Of a DNA stretch of 64,000 nucleotides, positions 40,302 to 49,114 are shown piece after piece. The DNA lies in contig NZ_JAAXYH010000013.1 in the NCBI RefSeq assembly GCF_012911865.1, positions 46,732 through 110,731 of the forward strand. Direction: 5' to 3'. The stretch is from Shewanella salipaludis (GTDB taxonomy: Bacteria; Pseudomonadota; Gammaproteobacteria; Enterobacterales; Shewanellaceae). The notes below the pieces were generated by a model. The model made no database searches, was not told where the DNA came from, and was given only the letters and a program-made list of their open reading frames with translations. Position 1 is the stretch's first letter. Each line of letters opens with the position of its first letter. The translations under genes and the position numbers were made by a program.

Positions 40302-41723
40302 AGCGACACCGGCGATGACGGGCAGGGTCACTAAGGTGCGCAGTATGAACACCACGAACAGCTCGATGAAATTCACCGGGATCTTGCTGCCCAGCAGCAG
40401 GGCACCGACTTCGCTCATGTAGATCAACTGAGTCACGGACAGGGCGGCGATGACGAAACGCGTCATGTCCGACTCTATGCTGCCCGCCAAAATCGAGGGG
40501 ATGAACATGTCGGCGAAACCTACCACTATGGTCTTGGACGCGGCCGTGGCTTCGGGGATCTGCAGCAGTTCCAGCAAAGGAATGAAAGGCATGCCCAGGT
40601 AGTTGAATACCGGGGTATATTCGGCAACGACCAGCGCCACTGTGCCTATGGCCATCACCACAGGTATGATGCCGAACACCATGTCGACCACGGTTTTGAT
40701 GCCTTCGCTGAGCAGCTGCTTGATGCCACCGGCGCGATCCGCCTTCTGCAGCGCCAGGTCGAAGCCCCAGGAAAACACATGATGCCCGGCGGGGATCACT
40801 TCATCGTCCACATGGCGCGGGGTTTCGTCGACATAGTTGTCCTTCTTCCACGACAGCGGCGGCAGTTTCGGCACTATGATGGCGGCGGCGAAGCCGGCCA
40901 GACAGACTGTCAGGTAGAAAGGCACGAACATATGCCCCAGTTTCACCTGAGAGATGACCACCAGGCTGAAGGTGATGGACACGGCCGAGAAGGTAGTGCC
41001 TATGACAGCCGCCTCCCTCTGGGTATAGAAGCGGCCTTCGAATTGTTTGCTGGTCAGCAGGATACCGACACTGCCGTCGCCGAGCCAGGAGGCCATGCAG
41101 TCGATGGCACTGCGGCCGGGCAGGTTAAATACCGGGCGCATCACCTTGGTCAACAGGGTGCCGAATAACTCCAGCAGGCCGAAATTGAGCAGCAGCGGCA
41201 ACAACATACCGGCAAAGATGAACACGGATAACAACACGGGCAAGAGATCGTTCAGCACCAGAGCGCCTGTGCTGGCGGAATGGATAGCCACAGGCCCCAG
41301 TCCCAAATAGGTCATCAGGATGAAGACGGCGCCCAGGCAGCGGATAGAGAACCAGAGTGGGCTGATATTCAGCAAGCCATTGAGAAACTCGTTGTTGAAC
41401 ACAAACTTGGGCCTGAATATCTTGGTCAGCAACGAGGCCAGGCCTGTGGCCACGACGACGCAGGTGACGACAAGGGTCGCATAGTCGCCCAAGGCATTTT
41501 GCAGGGCCTTGGAGATGATGGCGATAGGGATAGTCACGGCGCCCTGGTAGCTTACCGGCGTCATGAATAACAACAGGCCTATCAGGGAAGGAATGATGAA
41601 GGTGAGTATCGTCTTTATGTTGCGATGTTGTGCTTGTTCTGCCACCTGTGGTGCACCTTTTGTTGGGGGCTGAGTGTTCAGACCTGCGCGCTCGGTGCCG
41701 GCTGTATTGGCGTTGCCATGCAT
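40287..41723 (-). CDS. yjiH: YjiH-family membrane protein (nucleoside-recognition/Gate domain)
   Basis: The 478-residue inner-membrane protein has about 11 hydrophobic segments and two Gate-type modules. One is around GRSAIDCMASWLGDGSVGILLTSKQFEG, the other around GFADMFIPSILAGSI. This layout fits the YjiH family, whose function is not established. The first 35 residues are hydrophilic. The stop codon region is duplicated (see the repeat at 40266-40301). Confidence 0.82.
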   Translation of the reverse strand: MHGNANTAGTERAGLNTQPPTKGAPQVAEQAQHRNIKTILTFIIPSLIGLLLFMTPVSYQGAVTIPIAIISKALQNALGDYATLVVTCVVVATGLASLLTKIFRPKFVFNNEFLNGLLNISPLWFSIRCLGAVFILMTYLGLGPVAIHSASTGALVLNDLLPVLLSVFIFAGMLLPLLLNFGLLELFGTLLTKVMRPVFNLPGRSAIDCMASWLGDGSVGILLTSKQFEGRFYTQREAAVIGTTFSAVSITFSLVVISQVKLGHMFVPFYLTVCLAGFAAAIIVPKLPPLSWKKDNYVDETPRHVDDEVIPAGHHVFSWGFDLALQKADRAGGIKQLLSEGIKTVVDMVFGIIPVVMAIGTVALVVAEYTPVFNYLGMPFIPLLELLQIPEATAASKTIVVGFADMFIPSILAGSIESDMTRFVIAALSVTQLIYMSEVGALLLGSKIPVNFIELFVVFILRTLVTLPVIAGVAHLIF

Positions 41724-42027
41724 GATAATTCACCCCTTGAAACGGAAAGGGGCAAAGATTACCGCCTTAGCCCAGGGATGTAAAACGATTCAGCTCGGGT
41801 CGCGAGAGATTTGCCGTCGCAGCATACTTATCTGGGGTTTATGCTTGGTTATTCCGCCGGCAGAAAAGTTGAATAAATCGGCGGTTTTCCCATTGTCATT
41901 AGACTGTTAATTGTTAGTGGCTGCGGCGTTGGTGGCTGTGGCTGCCTGTGGCATGGATGCGATTGGGTCCAGAGAGCCAGGTCGTTGAGTCTGCAGCCGA
42001 CCGCAAAACGGCCGGCTGTCCTCGGGC
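41724..42027. other. Intergenic gap with hairpin
   Basis: This 304-base gap between yjiH and the chemoreceptor gene holds no gene. A GC-rich inverted repeat (41994-42003 with 42009-42018, one mismatch, CAAAA loop) lies just beyond the chemoreceptor stop and may end its message, though no T run follows on that strand. A low-complexity stretch of GGCTG/TGTGG lies near 41920-41955. Confidence 0.4.
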
Positions 42028-43578
42028 CTAACCGAAGGTATGACGCAATGCCCTGGCTTTATCGGCACTCTGTTGCAGCTCGAGTGCCGCTTCGCCTATC
42101 ACCCGTGCAGCCGTTAGGTTCTCCGTGCTCAGCTGATTTATATCATTAATATTGTTGCTGATCTCAGCCACTACCTGGGTTTGCTGTTCGGCCGCCACGG
42201 CATTTTGCTGGGCGAACGCGTGTATGCCACTGACTTCCTGGTATATGGTGTCTATCTTGCCGGCCGAGGCGAGGATCTCCTGGGCACAGCTATCTGCCTG
42301 TTGCCGGCTGAGATCCATTTGTTGTGCCCAGCTGGTGAGCATGGAAAACATCTTATCCAGACTCTTGGAGATGCTTTCGGTCGACAGTTGGGTGCGGCTC
42401 GACAGGGCCCGAACCTCATCGGCGACCACGGCAAATCCGCGCCCCTGCTCACCGGCCCTGGCCGCTTCTATGGCGGCGTTGAGCGCCAGCAAATTGGTCT
42501 GCTCGGCGATGGCATCGATTTCACCCATGGCGTTGGCGACTTGTTCGGCCTCGATATTCAGCTGTTTGGCGTTGGCGGCCGCATCCGAGACCGCCTGGGC
42601 CAGCGCTTTCACGTTATGGGTGTTGGCATGCATGCTGTCGCGACTGTCGATACATAACTTATAGGCGGTTTCTATGCTGTTCGAGGTGCTGTGGGCATTG
42701 TGGGCGACCTCAGTGATAGTGCTGCTCATCTGCCCCATGGCCGTGGCTATCTGTTCCAGTTGGTGCTTCTCCCTGTCCAGACTGACATGGGTCTGTTGGG
42801 TGGCGACGACCATCTGATCGGCAATAGAGTGCAACTGGTTGGCTTGATCTTGGGTCCGGCCCAACACGCCCTGCATCTTGGCCTGTTGCATCAGCAGCTG
42901 GAAGTCGAGCACCGAGGAGGTGTCGTTGCCACAGTAGATGAAACGACTCACAGAGTCGTAATTCTGTTTCAAGGCCATCAGGCGGGCGGGAATACGAAAG
43001 GCCTCGTCATAGAAGATGGCCAGATTGAGCGCCATCAGGAACCCGCCGGCGAGTATGACTTCCCAGCCCCACACATACCCTGTCAACGCCAGTCCCAAGC
43101 CGGCTACCAGCGCCGACAACTGACGTTTTTGCAGCAGCGACAGCGGATCCCGCACCGGCTTGCCTTGGTTCAGGCGTTGGTAAATGCGCTCGGCACGACT
43201 GACTTGGGCGGCCGTGGTCGGCAGACGGACGGATTGATAACCGACAATTTGCCCCCTTTCGAACAGGGGAGAGACGAAGGCATCGACCCAATAATAACGG
43301 CCATCCTTACAGCGATTCTTGACTATGCCCCGCCAGGATTGCCCCGCCTTGAGCTTGTCCCACAGTTCCTTGAAGGCGGCTTTCGGCATCTCGGGATGAC
43401 GCACCAGATTATGGTTACTGCCGAGCAGTTCCTGTTGGCTGTAGCCCGAGACTTCGATGAAGCGGGTGTTTACATAGGTGATGACACCGCGCTTATCCGT
43501 GATGGAGATGAGTTCGTCGCCCTGATTGAGGCGAACTTCCTGATTCAACACTGTGGCATTCCTTTGGTTCATAGTCAT
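42028..43578 (-). CDS. Methyl-accepting chemotaxis protein with PAS domain (Aer-like)
   Basis: The 516-residue protein starts with a PAS domain (about 20-130; [28 protein letters not shown], split over the usual strands). Two hydrophobic segments follow near 160-195, then a signalling domain with the conserved hairpin tip [37 protein letters not shown]. There is no periplasmic loop, as in the redox and energy-taxis receptor Aer. No C-terminal CheR-binding pentapeptide is seen. Three ATG codons lie within 15 bases at the start; 43578 is best spaced from AGGA. Confidence 0.9.
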   Translation of the reverse strand: MTMNQRNATVLNQEVRLNQGDELISITDKRGVITYVNTRFIEVSGYSQQELLGSNHNLVRHPEMPKAAFKELWDKLKAGQSWRGIVKNRCKDGRYYWVDAFVSPLFERGQIVGYQSVRLPTTAAQVSRAERIYQRLNQGKPVRDPLSLLQKRQLSALVAGLGLALTGYVWGWEVILAGGFLMALNLAIFYDEAFRIPARLMALKQNYDSVSRFIYCGNDTSSVLDFQLLMQQAKMQGVLGRTQDQANQLHSIADQMVVATQQTHVSLDREKHQLEQIATAMGQMSSTITEVAHNAHSTSNSIETAYKLCIDSRDSMHANTHNVKALAQAVSDAAANAKQLNIEAEQVANAMGEIDAIAEQTNLLALNAAIEAARAGEQGRGFAVVADEVRALSSRTQLSTESISKSLDKMFSMLTSWAQQMDLSRQQADSCAQEILASAGKIDTIYQEVSGIHAFAQQNAVAAEQQTQVVAEISNNINDINQLSTENLTAARVIGEAALELQQSADKARALRHTFG

Positions 43579-43962
43579 AATCATCCTGGACAGGGGGAAA
43601 TGGCTGGGGCCTGCTAATGAGCTAAAGGCATCATTTTCATCTGTATTTGCCTAACCAGCTGACGGCACCTTTATCTTACCGCTGGCGGCGCCTGGGGCGG
43701 CCCGAAAACGGCTATTATCTCCGATCATCGGGATAAAGCCATACCAAGATGCAGTATTACTCATAAAAAATAGGGTTATACGGATTCAAAGCGCCTGGCG
43801 CCGGATGCCGTTTCCTTGCGCCTGCCGCTAACTTTGGGCGGGAGAGGCCATGCCTGCATCCCGTAGCGGGTTCGATTGCCGTTTTTTTGCCCATACCAGC
43901 TAGCCACTAGCTGATATACTCGTCAACATAGTTGCAACAGCGAAGCGCTTGATGGAGTCAGA
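43579..43962. promoter_or_regulatory. Divergent regulatory gap between chemoreceptor and HDOD genes
   Basis: This 384-base gap has no gene. A TGATATACT extended -10 element near 43912-43920 points to the HDOD gene. No clear sigma-28 box was found for the chemoreceptor on the other strand. Confidence 0.35.
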
Positions 43963-44805
43963 ATGTCTACCGAACACCAACTCTTGGTCGGTTTGTTAAA
44001 GAAACTCAAAGATGATGCCTTATTACTGCCCACCCTGCCGGAAGTGGCGATGCGGGTGCAGGAGGTCGTTGGCCGCAGCGACTCGGGTCTCAAGCAAGTG
44101 GCCGATGTTATTGGTCAGGATGCCGCCATTTCGGCCCGGATCATCAAGGTGGCCAACAGCGCCCTGTTCAGTCGCGGTGTGCCGGTCGACAATATCAACA
44201 GCGCCGTGACCCGCATCGGCCTGCAACAGATAAAGACCATAGCCACCTCGGTCGCCATGGAACAGTTATTCATCTCCACCAACGAAATGGTGTGGGAAGT
44301 CATGGATGAGGTCTGGAGCACTTCGATAGAAGTGACGGCCGCCGCCTGTGCCATGTTGCAACTCTACAATGCCAAGCATGGCAACAGTGGCTTGAATACA
44401 GATACCCTGACCCTGGCCGGGCTGGTTCACAATATCGGCGCCTTGCCTGTGTTGACCGAAGCCGAAGCCCATCCCGAACTCTTCGGCAGCGTAGATCAGC
44501 TGCGCGCCCTGGTGCGCAAGCTGCAAGGGCCATTGGGCCGGGCCGTGCTGAAAAGCTGGGAATTTGCTCCCGAGGTGATGGAAGTGGTCGAGCGCTGGGC
44601 CGATCTGCCCTACCTGCCCGAGCAGGTGACTTACCTGGATTTTGTGCGCTGCGCCGCCTTCTATACCGGCGAGCTCAGGACAGGGGGCGAACTCGAGTCG
44701 CGCCTGGCGCCCTTCATCCAGCGGGGCTTGCCGGTTTCCGCCAACGAACTGGCTGACGCCGAGTTTCTGGATAAGTTTAACTCCATCAAGCAAAGCTATG
44801 AATAG
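43963..44805 (+). CDS. HDOD-domain protein
   Basis: The 280-residue protein is almost entirely an HDOD domain: LPTLPEVAMRVQEVV near residue 22, DVIGQDAAISARIIKVANSALFS, and NINSAVTRIGLQQIKTIA. The usual HD-type metal residues are mostly missing (LAGLVHNIGALPVL keeps one His), as expected for HDOD rather than HD-GYP. Such proteins are regulatory scaffolds in signalling and motility. GGAG lies 7 bases before the ATG. A GGDEF-EAL gene follows 77 bases downstream on the same strand. Confidence 0.88.
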   Translation: MSTEHQLLVGLLKKLKDDALLLPTLPEVAMRVQEVVGRSDSGLKQVADVIGQDAAISARIIKVANSALFSRGVPVDNINSAVTRIGLQQIKTIATSVAMEQLFISTNEMVWEVMDEVWSTSIEVTAAACAMLQLYNAKHGNSGLNTDTLTLAGLVHNIGALPVLTEAEAHPELFGSVDQLRALVRKLQGPLGRAVLKSWEFAPEVMEVVERWADLPYLPEQVTYLDFVRCAAFYTGELRTGGELESRLAPFIQRGLPVSANELADAEFLDKFNSIKQSYE

Positions 44806-44882
44806 GTTGAATTAACCCACCCACGGCCGAGCGCCGAGACTGGAGGCATGCGAGTGAGCCATAGGATTAGCAGAGGCAGGCC

Positions 44883-46382
44883 ATGACTGGCCAACTGTGG
44901 TGGCTGGGCGCACTCGCCGGCATCCTGACGATACTCCTTGGGCTCTGGCTGTGGCAGCTACTGAGGCGGCGACGCTTTCTCGCCGAGCTGCAACGCCAGC
45001 TGACGCAGCAACAGCACCTGCATCTGCCACTGAAGATCTCTCCCGTCCCCGCGGCTTTCCAGCCCCTGTACCAGAGCCTGAGCGAACTGCTGCTGAGCCT
45101 GCCCGAAGACATCACCCGTGACAGGTTAACCGGGCTGGCAAACCGGGTCGGTTTCAAGCGTTATACCTGTGCCTCCATGCCCCTGACCCAGGGGGCGTTG
45201 GTGTTGATCGATGTGCACAGGTTCAGGTATGTCAACGATCTGCTGGGCTTCGCCTTCGGTGACGAGTTGCTGCGGCTGTTTTCCCAGAGACTGCAACATC
45301 TGAAACAGGCACCCAGCTTCATCAGCCGGATGAATGGCGATGAGTTTCTGCTGTATTACGATACCCGGGTGGATGAGGCGCAGCTGCATAGGCTCAAGGG
45401 GCGGATGCAGGTGCCCTTCGACGTCAAGGGCACCCCCATAGCCATCAAGGTACACATAGGCTTGCTCGACTTGGGACAACACCATGCGGATCTGAGCCAG
45501 ATGCTGCGCCGGCTGGATCTGGCATTGAAGAAGGCCAGGAATGCCAGGGATGGGGTGGCCAGTTACGGTTCGGGCGACGACCTGGTTCATCAGCGGGAAT
45601 TGCAGTTGATCAGCAGCCTGCCCAAGGACTTGCAGCTGGATAGGCTGCACATGGTGTATCAGCCCAAGCTGGCCCTGAGTTCGGGGCGTTGCACCCAGAT
45701 GGAGGCCTTGATCCGCTGGGAACATGGCTCGCTGGGCACAGTGTCGCCGGCCGAGTTTATCCCCCTGGCCGAGTATGCCGGCATGATAGATCTGGTCAGC
45801 AGGTGGGCGCTGGAGCAAGTACTGGCGCAGCAAGCCGCATGGCGCCAGGCAGGCTTGACGTTCCAGGTGGCGCTCAATCTTTCCACCAGTGATCTGGACA
45901 ACGACGGCCTGGCCGAAGAGATAGCGGCTCGGCTCGAACATTACCGGTTGCCGGCCGATGCCCTGGTGATAGAGATCACCGAGAGCACCCTGATGACAGA
46001 TCTGCAGCGGGCGCTGACCACCTTGAATCAATTGCGTGCCATAGGCGTCAGGTTGGCGATCGATGACTTCGGCACAGGGCATTCTTCCCTGGCTTATCTC
46101 AAGCATTTGCCCGTCGATGAGGTCAAGATAGACAAGGCCTTCCTCGAAGACTTGCTGGAGGATGAACAGGCGGCCCACATCATGGGCGCCAGCATCAGCC
46201 TGGCGAAGAAACTGGGGTTCGAGGTCACGGTCGAAGGGGTGGAGACCAAGGCGGTGCGGGATGCGCTGCAGGTCATGGGTGCGGATGTCATTCAGGGGGA
46301 TTTCTTCGCCCCCCCCATGACGGCCTCCGAGCTGGAGGGCAATTGGCCACAGCTGCAGGCGCGCGCGGCAACCAAAGACTAG
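44883..46382 (+). CDS. EAL-domain protein with degenerate GGDEF
   Basis: The 499-residue protein has an N-terminal membrane segment (about 5-27), a short coiled region and a GGDEF-like domain. Its signature reads RMNGDEFLLYY (N for the first G). The EAL domain has EALIRWEH, ITESTLM, DDFGTGHSSLAYLKHLPVDEVKID and VEGVET, with metal-binding residues present. The first half is probably not a cyclase, and the protein likely acts as a cyclic-di-GMP phosphodiesterase, perhaps regulated by GTP binding. It follows the HDOD gene. Confidence 0.88.
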   Translation: MTGQLWWLGALAGILTILLGLWLWQLLRRRRFLAELQRQLTQQQHLHLPLKISPVPAAFQPLYQSLSELLLSLPEDITRDRLTGLANRVGFKRYTCASMPLTQGALVLIDVHRFRYVNDLLGFAFGDELLRLFSQRLQHLKQAPSFISRMNGDEFLLYYDTRVDEAQLHRLKGRMQVPFDVKGTPIAIKVHIGLLDLGQHHADLSQMLRRLDLALKKARNARDGVASYGSGDDLVHQRELQLISSLPKDLQLDRLHMVYQPKLALSSGRCTQMEALIRWEHGSLGTVSPAEFIPLAEYAGMIDLVSRWALEQVLAQQAAWRQAGLTFQVALNLSTSDLDNDGLAEEIAARLEHYRLPADALVIEITESTLMTDLQRALTTLNQLRAIGVRLAIDDFGTGHSSLAYLKHLPVDEVKIDKAFLEDLLEDEQAAHIMGASISLAKKLGFEVTVEGVETKAVRDALQVMGADVIQGDFFAPPMTASELEGNWPQLQARAATKD

Positions 46383-46390
46383 TTCAGCGG

Positions 46391-46837
46391 CTATAACCCG
46401 GGTGGTGCAATGAAATCCTGGCTGAGGCTGTGCAACAGGGCCTCCGGCATGGGGCATAGCCGGCGCTGGCTATCCATACACACCATCTCTATGGTGGCGC
46501 TGACGGCGGCTTTCTTGCCGCCTTCGCGCCAGATCTCCTGTAACCAAACGGTGCGGTACTTGCTTTCGAAATAGAAGCGGGTTCGTACCTGGACCAGATC
46601 GGCAAACTCGACGCCCTCGAGGCAGAGCATCTCAGTCTTATACACGGCGAAGCCCAATTGCTGCTCATGCCAGAGTCGGCTCAGCACCCCGGCACCTATC
46701 ACATGTTCCCTGGCCCGTTCGAAATACTTAAGAAAGTTGGGGTGATACACGACCCCGGAGAAATCCGTATCTTCGTAGTAAATCTGCACGCTGTGGCAAT
46801 AGTCTGGGCTGTAGTGGGGTGAGGCGTTATTCGGCAT
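46391..46837 (-). CDS. Acyl-CoA thioesterase, 4HBT/YbgC type
   Basis: The 148-residue hot-dog protein has the catalytic-loop motif YYEDTDFSGVVYHPNFLKYFERARE, with the Asp used for thioester hydrolysis, followed by a typical five-stranded pattern. Substrates are probably short acyl-CoAs, as for YbgC. It is not next to the tol-pal genes, so a Tol-linked role is not supported here. It is convergent with the EAL gene, 8 bases apart. Confidence 0.87.
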   Translation of the reverse strand: MPNNASPHYSPDYCHSVQIYYEDTDFSGVVYHPNFLKYFERAREHVIGAGVLSRLWHEQQLGFAVYKTEMLCLEGVEFADLVQVRTRFYFESKYRTVWLQEIWREGGKKAAVSATIEMVCMDSQRRLCPMPEALLHSLSQDFIAPPGL

Positions 46838-46913
46838 AGGTTTAGGTCTAGGTTACTTCCGTATCCTGCAAGGGCAGGTGAGTGGTTCGGGTCTGTGGTG
46901 TAGCACAGGCACC

Positions 46914-47693
46914 TTAGGGGCGGCCGAGCGGGCCCAATTGTGCCAGCAACTTGTCGTACTCACCGTTCTGTTGCAATTCTGTCAGGCCGAGATCCAGTTG
47001 TTGCGCCAGGGTCTTTGCGGCCGGATTCTGTTTCGAAAACGCCAGGAAGATATCGCTGCTGTGGTTGGCGAAGGCCGGCACTATCTCGTCGGCGACCCCC
47101 ATAAGTTGCAGCTGCTCCCGGGCGACGGCGTCATACATGATGGCGCCATGGATCCTGCCTATCAATAGCAAGTTGATCAGCTGTTGCTGATTATCCACCT
47201 TGACGAGTTGCAGCTGGGTCAGTTTGGCCAGCTCATCACCGTATTCATAGCCGCTAATTATGCCTATCATTGTGCCCTTGGGCAGCGACCACTTATCCTT
47301 GGCAGCCAGCCGTTTATCCATCTTATGGTAGAAGGAGGCGCTGGCGGTAAACAAGGGCCGCTCTCCGAAGACGAAACGCGTCTGGGTGCTGCCTTGACGG
47401 GCAACATTGAAGACACCGTCAACATTGCCTTTCTCGGCCATCATCATGGCTCTCTGATAGGGCACCACCAGGCTTTCGACCCTGATCCCGCGCCGCCCCA
47501 AAGCCGCGGCGATCAGCCGGTGAGACAGGCCATGGCCCTGGTCATCGGCGAAGGGCGGCCAGCTGTCTTCGGCGGCTAACATGAGTTTGGCAGGCTGCGG
47601 CGCCGGGATCGCCATCGACTCCCCGGCCTGTGACAAGCACCATGGCTGAAAAAATATCACTGCCAAATGGAGTAAAAACACTATGCGTTTCAT
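46914..47693 (-). CDS. Periplasmic solute-binding protein family 3
   Basis: This is a secreted protein of about 259 residues. The signal peptide is MKRIVFLLHLAVIFF followed by a cleavage site near LSQAGES. The mature part has the SBP_bac_3 pattern: AAEDSWPPFADDQGHGLSHRL at the start, VDGVFNVARQ, then GIISGYEYGD. No transporter or sensor genes adjoin it, so it may act alone or pair with distant partners. Shewanella has many such orphan binding proteins. ATG 47693 has AGGG six bases upstream; ATG 47708 is equally possible. Confidence 0.8.
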   Translation of the reverse strand: MKRIVFLLHLAVIFFQPWCLSQAGESMAIPAPQPAKLMLAAEDSWPPFADDQGHGLSHRLIAAALGRRGIRVESLVVPYQRAMMMAEKGNVDGVFNVARQGSTQTRFVFGERPLFTASASFYHKMDKRLAAKDKWSLPKGTMIGIISGYEYGDELAKLTQLQLVKVDNQQQLINLLLIGRIHGAIMYDAVAREQLQLMGVADEIVPAFANHSSDIFLAFSKQNPAAKTLAQQLDLGLTELQQNGEYDKLLAQLGPLGRP

Positions 47694-47910
47694 CGTCATC
47701 CCTATCATTGAATATCCCTGCCAGAGTCGCGGCCGGCCTATCATACCTCAGTCTCACACCTCAGTCACCGCCGAGGTGGCGGATGTCGCCGTCGTGTCCG
47801 ATCCAGTGTAAATTTGCCTGGGAAGCAGGATGCCGGGAAGGAGAGAAGAGGAAAGGGCGCCGAGCTAAGTCGCATGCAGTGGCCTGACCCTGGCCAGTGC
47901 AACTCGCGGC

Positions 47911-48060
47911 TTAGACTGCACCACATGGACTGTACCACTTAGACTGTGCCACTTAGGCAGCGTCACTTAGACAGTGGCACTTAGGCTGTGCCACTTAGAC
48001 AGTGGCACTTAGACTGTGCCACTTAGGCAGTGCTATATAGGGGCAGTGCCACATAGGCTG
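47911..48060. repeat. Array of 14-base repeats with dyad symmetry
   Basis: About nine copies of a 14-base unit, consensus TTAG(A/G)C(T/A)GTG(C/G)CAC, stand head to tail between the solute-binding protein and tetR. Variation at one position makes neighbouring units GTGCCAC and GTGGCAC complementary, so GTGCCAC-TTAGACA-GTGGCAC forms a perfect 7-bp stem and recurs. No coding capacity is seen. The array ends 8 bases before the tetR stop. Confidence 0.9.
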
Positions 48061-48068
48061 AGGCTGGC

Positions 48069-48695
48069 TTAAGCGCTCGGCTCAGGGGGACGCGGGAAGT
48101 TGCTCAAGGCCAGCCGTGCCACTTGCAGCAGGTCGTCGCTGCTGACGCCATGGGTCGCCTGAATGGCCATGCCCTGCAGCACAGTCCCTATGTAGCGTGC
48201 CAGGACCTTGGGATTGACATCGGCAGGCAGATCTCCCTCTTGCTGGGCTGCCTCGAAACGCTGGAATAGGGCCTGTTCGCCTTCGCGTCTGCGGGTGATC
48301 AACGCCTGCTTCACCGAGGCGGCGGCTTCGCTGCAGGAGAGGGCTCCCTGCACCACCAGGCAGCCCTGGGGCAGGCTGCTGTCTGCATAACTCCTGGCGG
48401 CACCGTACAGCATGAACTCGGCCACGGCCAGCGCCGTCGGTTGCGTCAGCGCCGGATAGAAGAAGGCACAGGGGCGGTTCTCATAGAGTTCTATCGCCTT
48501 GAGAAATAACTGCTCTTTGTTACCGAAGGCGGCATATAGGCTGGGTTTGTTGATCCCCATGGCCTCGGTCAAATCCGTTAACGAGGTGCCTTCATAACCC
48601 TTGCGCCAAAAAACACCAAGGGCTTGCTCCAGTGCTTGATCTATGTCGAAACAACGTGGACGCCCGACGCTTGGGGGGCAGTTGGCTGCTGACAT
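48069..48695 (-). CDS. TetR/AcrR-family repressor, divergent from the RND pump
   Basis: The 208-residue protein begins with GRPRCFDID and a helix-turn-helix (TSLTDLTEAMGINKPSLYAAFGNKEQLF, in parts). A variable ligand-binding domain follows. The ATG at 48695 with GAGGAG upstream gives the standard N-terminus; the longer frame from 48755 would add 20 residues without signals. It faces the RND efflux genes across a 419-base gap, which suggests it represses them and itself. Inducing ligands are unknown. Confidence 0.9.
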   Translation of the reverse strand: MSAANCPPSVGRPRCFDIDQALEQALGVFWRKGYEGTSLTDLTEAMGINKPSLYAAFGNKEQLFLKAIELYENRPCAFFYPALTQPTALAVAEFMLYGAARSYADSSLPQGCLVVQGALSCSEAAASVKQALITRRREGEQALFQRFEAAQQEGDLPADVNPKVLARYIGTVLQGMAIQATHGVSSDDLLQVARLALSNFPRPPEPSA

Positions 48696-48725
48696 TTTAT
48701 GGCTCCTCTGTTCTAAAGTGCCCAT

Positions 48726-48774
48726 AGGATAAACACTGGTTTTACCCCTGTCCATCTATTGGCACATATGTGAC
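48726..48774 (-). promoter_or_regulatory. tetR promoter and shared motif
   Basis: On the minus strand TGGACA and TATCCT are 17 bases apart (complements at 48749-48754 and 48726-48731). Just upstream is TTGGCACATATGTGAC (48759-48774), whose core CACATATGTG is a palindrome. A near copy occurs in the pump promoter at 49026-49041. Confidence 0.5.
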
Positions 48775-48969
48775 GAAACCCCAGGTTGACTGTCTTCATT
48801 TCGCTCGGGCACTTTCCCTGACGGCTGTCGCCAGCCTCGTATTGGGCACATCCTATGCTGACAAGTCGCCCTCAGCCGGCTTTGGGGATCAAATCCTTAC
48901 TCCTGGTCAGGTTATCCCCGGCCTGTTCCGCCTGTCAATTTAATTTCATACTACTCGGTATAAAATTCG

Positions 48970-49041
48970 TTGACAGAAATATTTTAGGCTATATATTACC
49001 GTTCGGTACAGAACTTTTTTACCGCTTGGTACATATGTGGC
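48970..49041 (+). promoter_or_regulatory. RND pump promoter with tandem operator-like palindromes
   Basis: TTGACA (48970-48975) and TATATT (48992-48997) are 16 bases apart, a strong promoter. Right after the -10 box stand TACCGTTCGGTA (48997-49008) and TACCGCTTGGTA (49020-49031), whose starts are 23 bases apart, about two helical turns. TTGGTACATATGTGGC (49026-49041) overlaps the second and is shared with the tetR promoter. TACTACTCGGTA at 48949-48960 may be a third weak site. These are good operator candidates for the TetR protein. Confidence 0.55.
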
Positions 49042-49114
49042 CGAGGGGCAAGATTGACGTAATGAATCCGGGGAAGACAGAGACGTGCCCCGACAGCGAA
49101 CTGAGGATATGACT

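Noticed and set aside
47911..48060. CRISPR array
   Set aside because: Units of 14 bases are contiguous, without unique spacers, and no cas genes are nearby.
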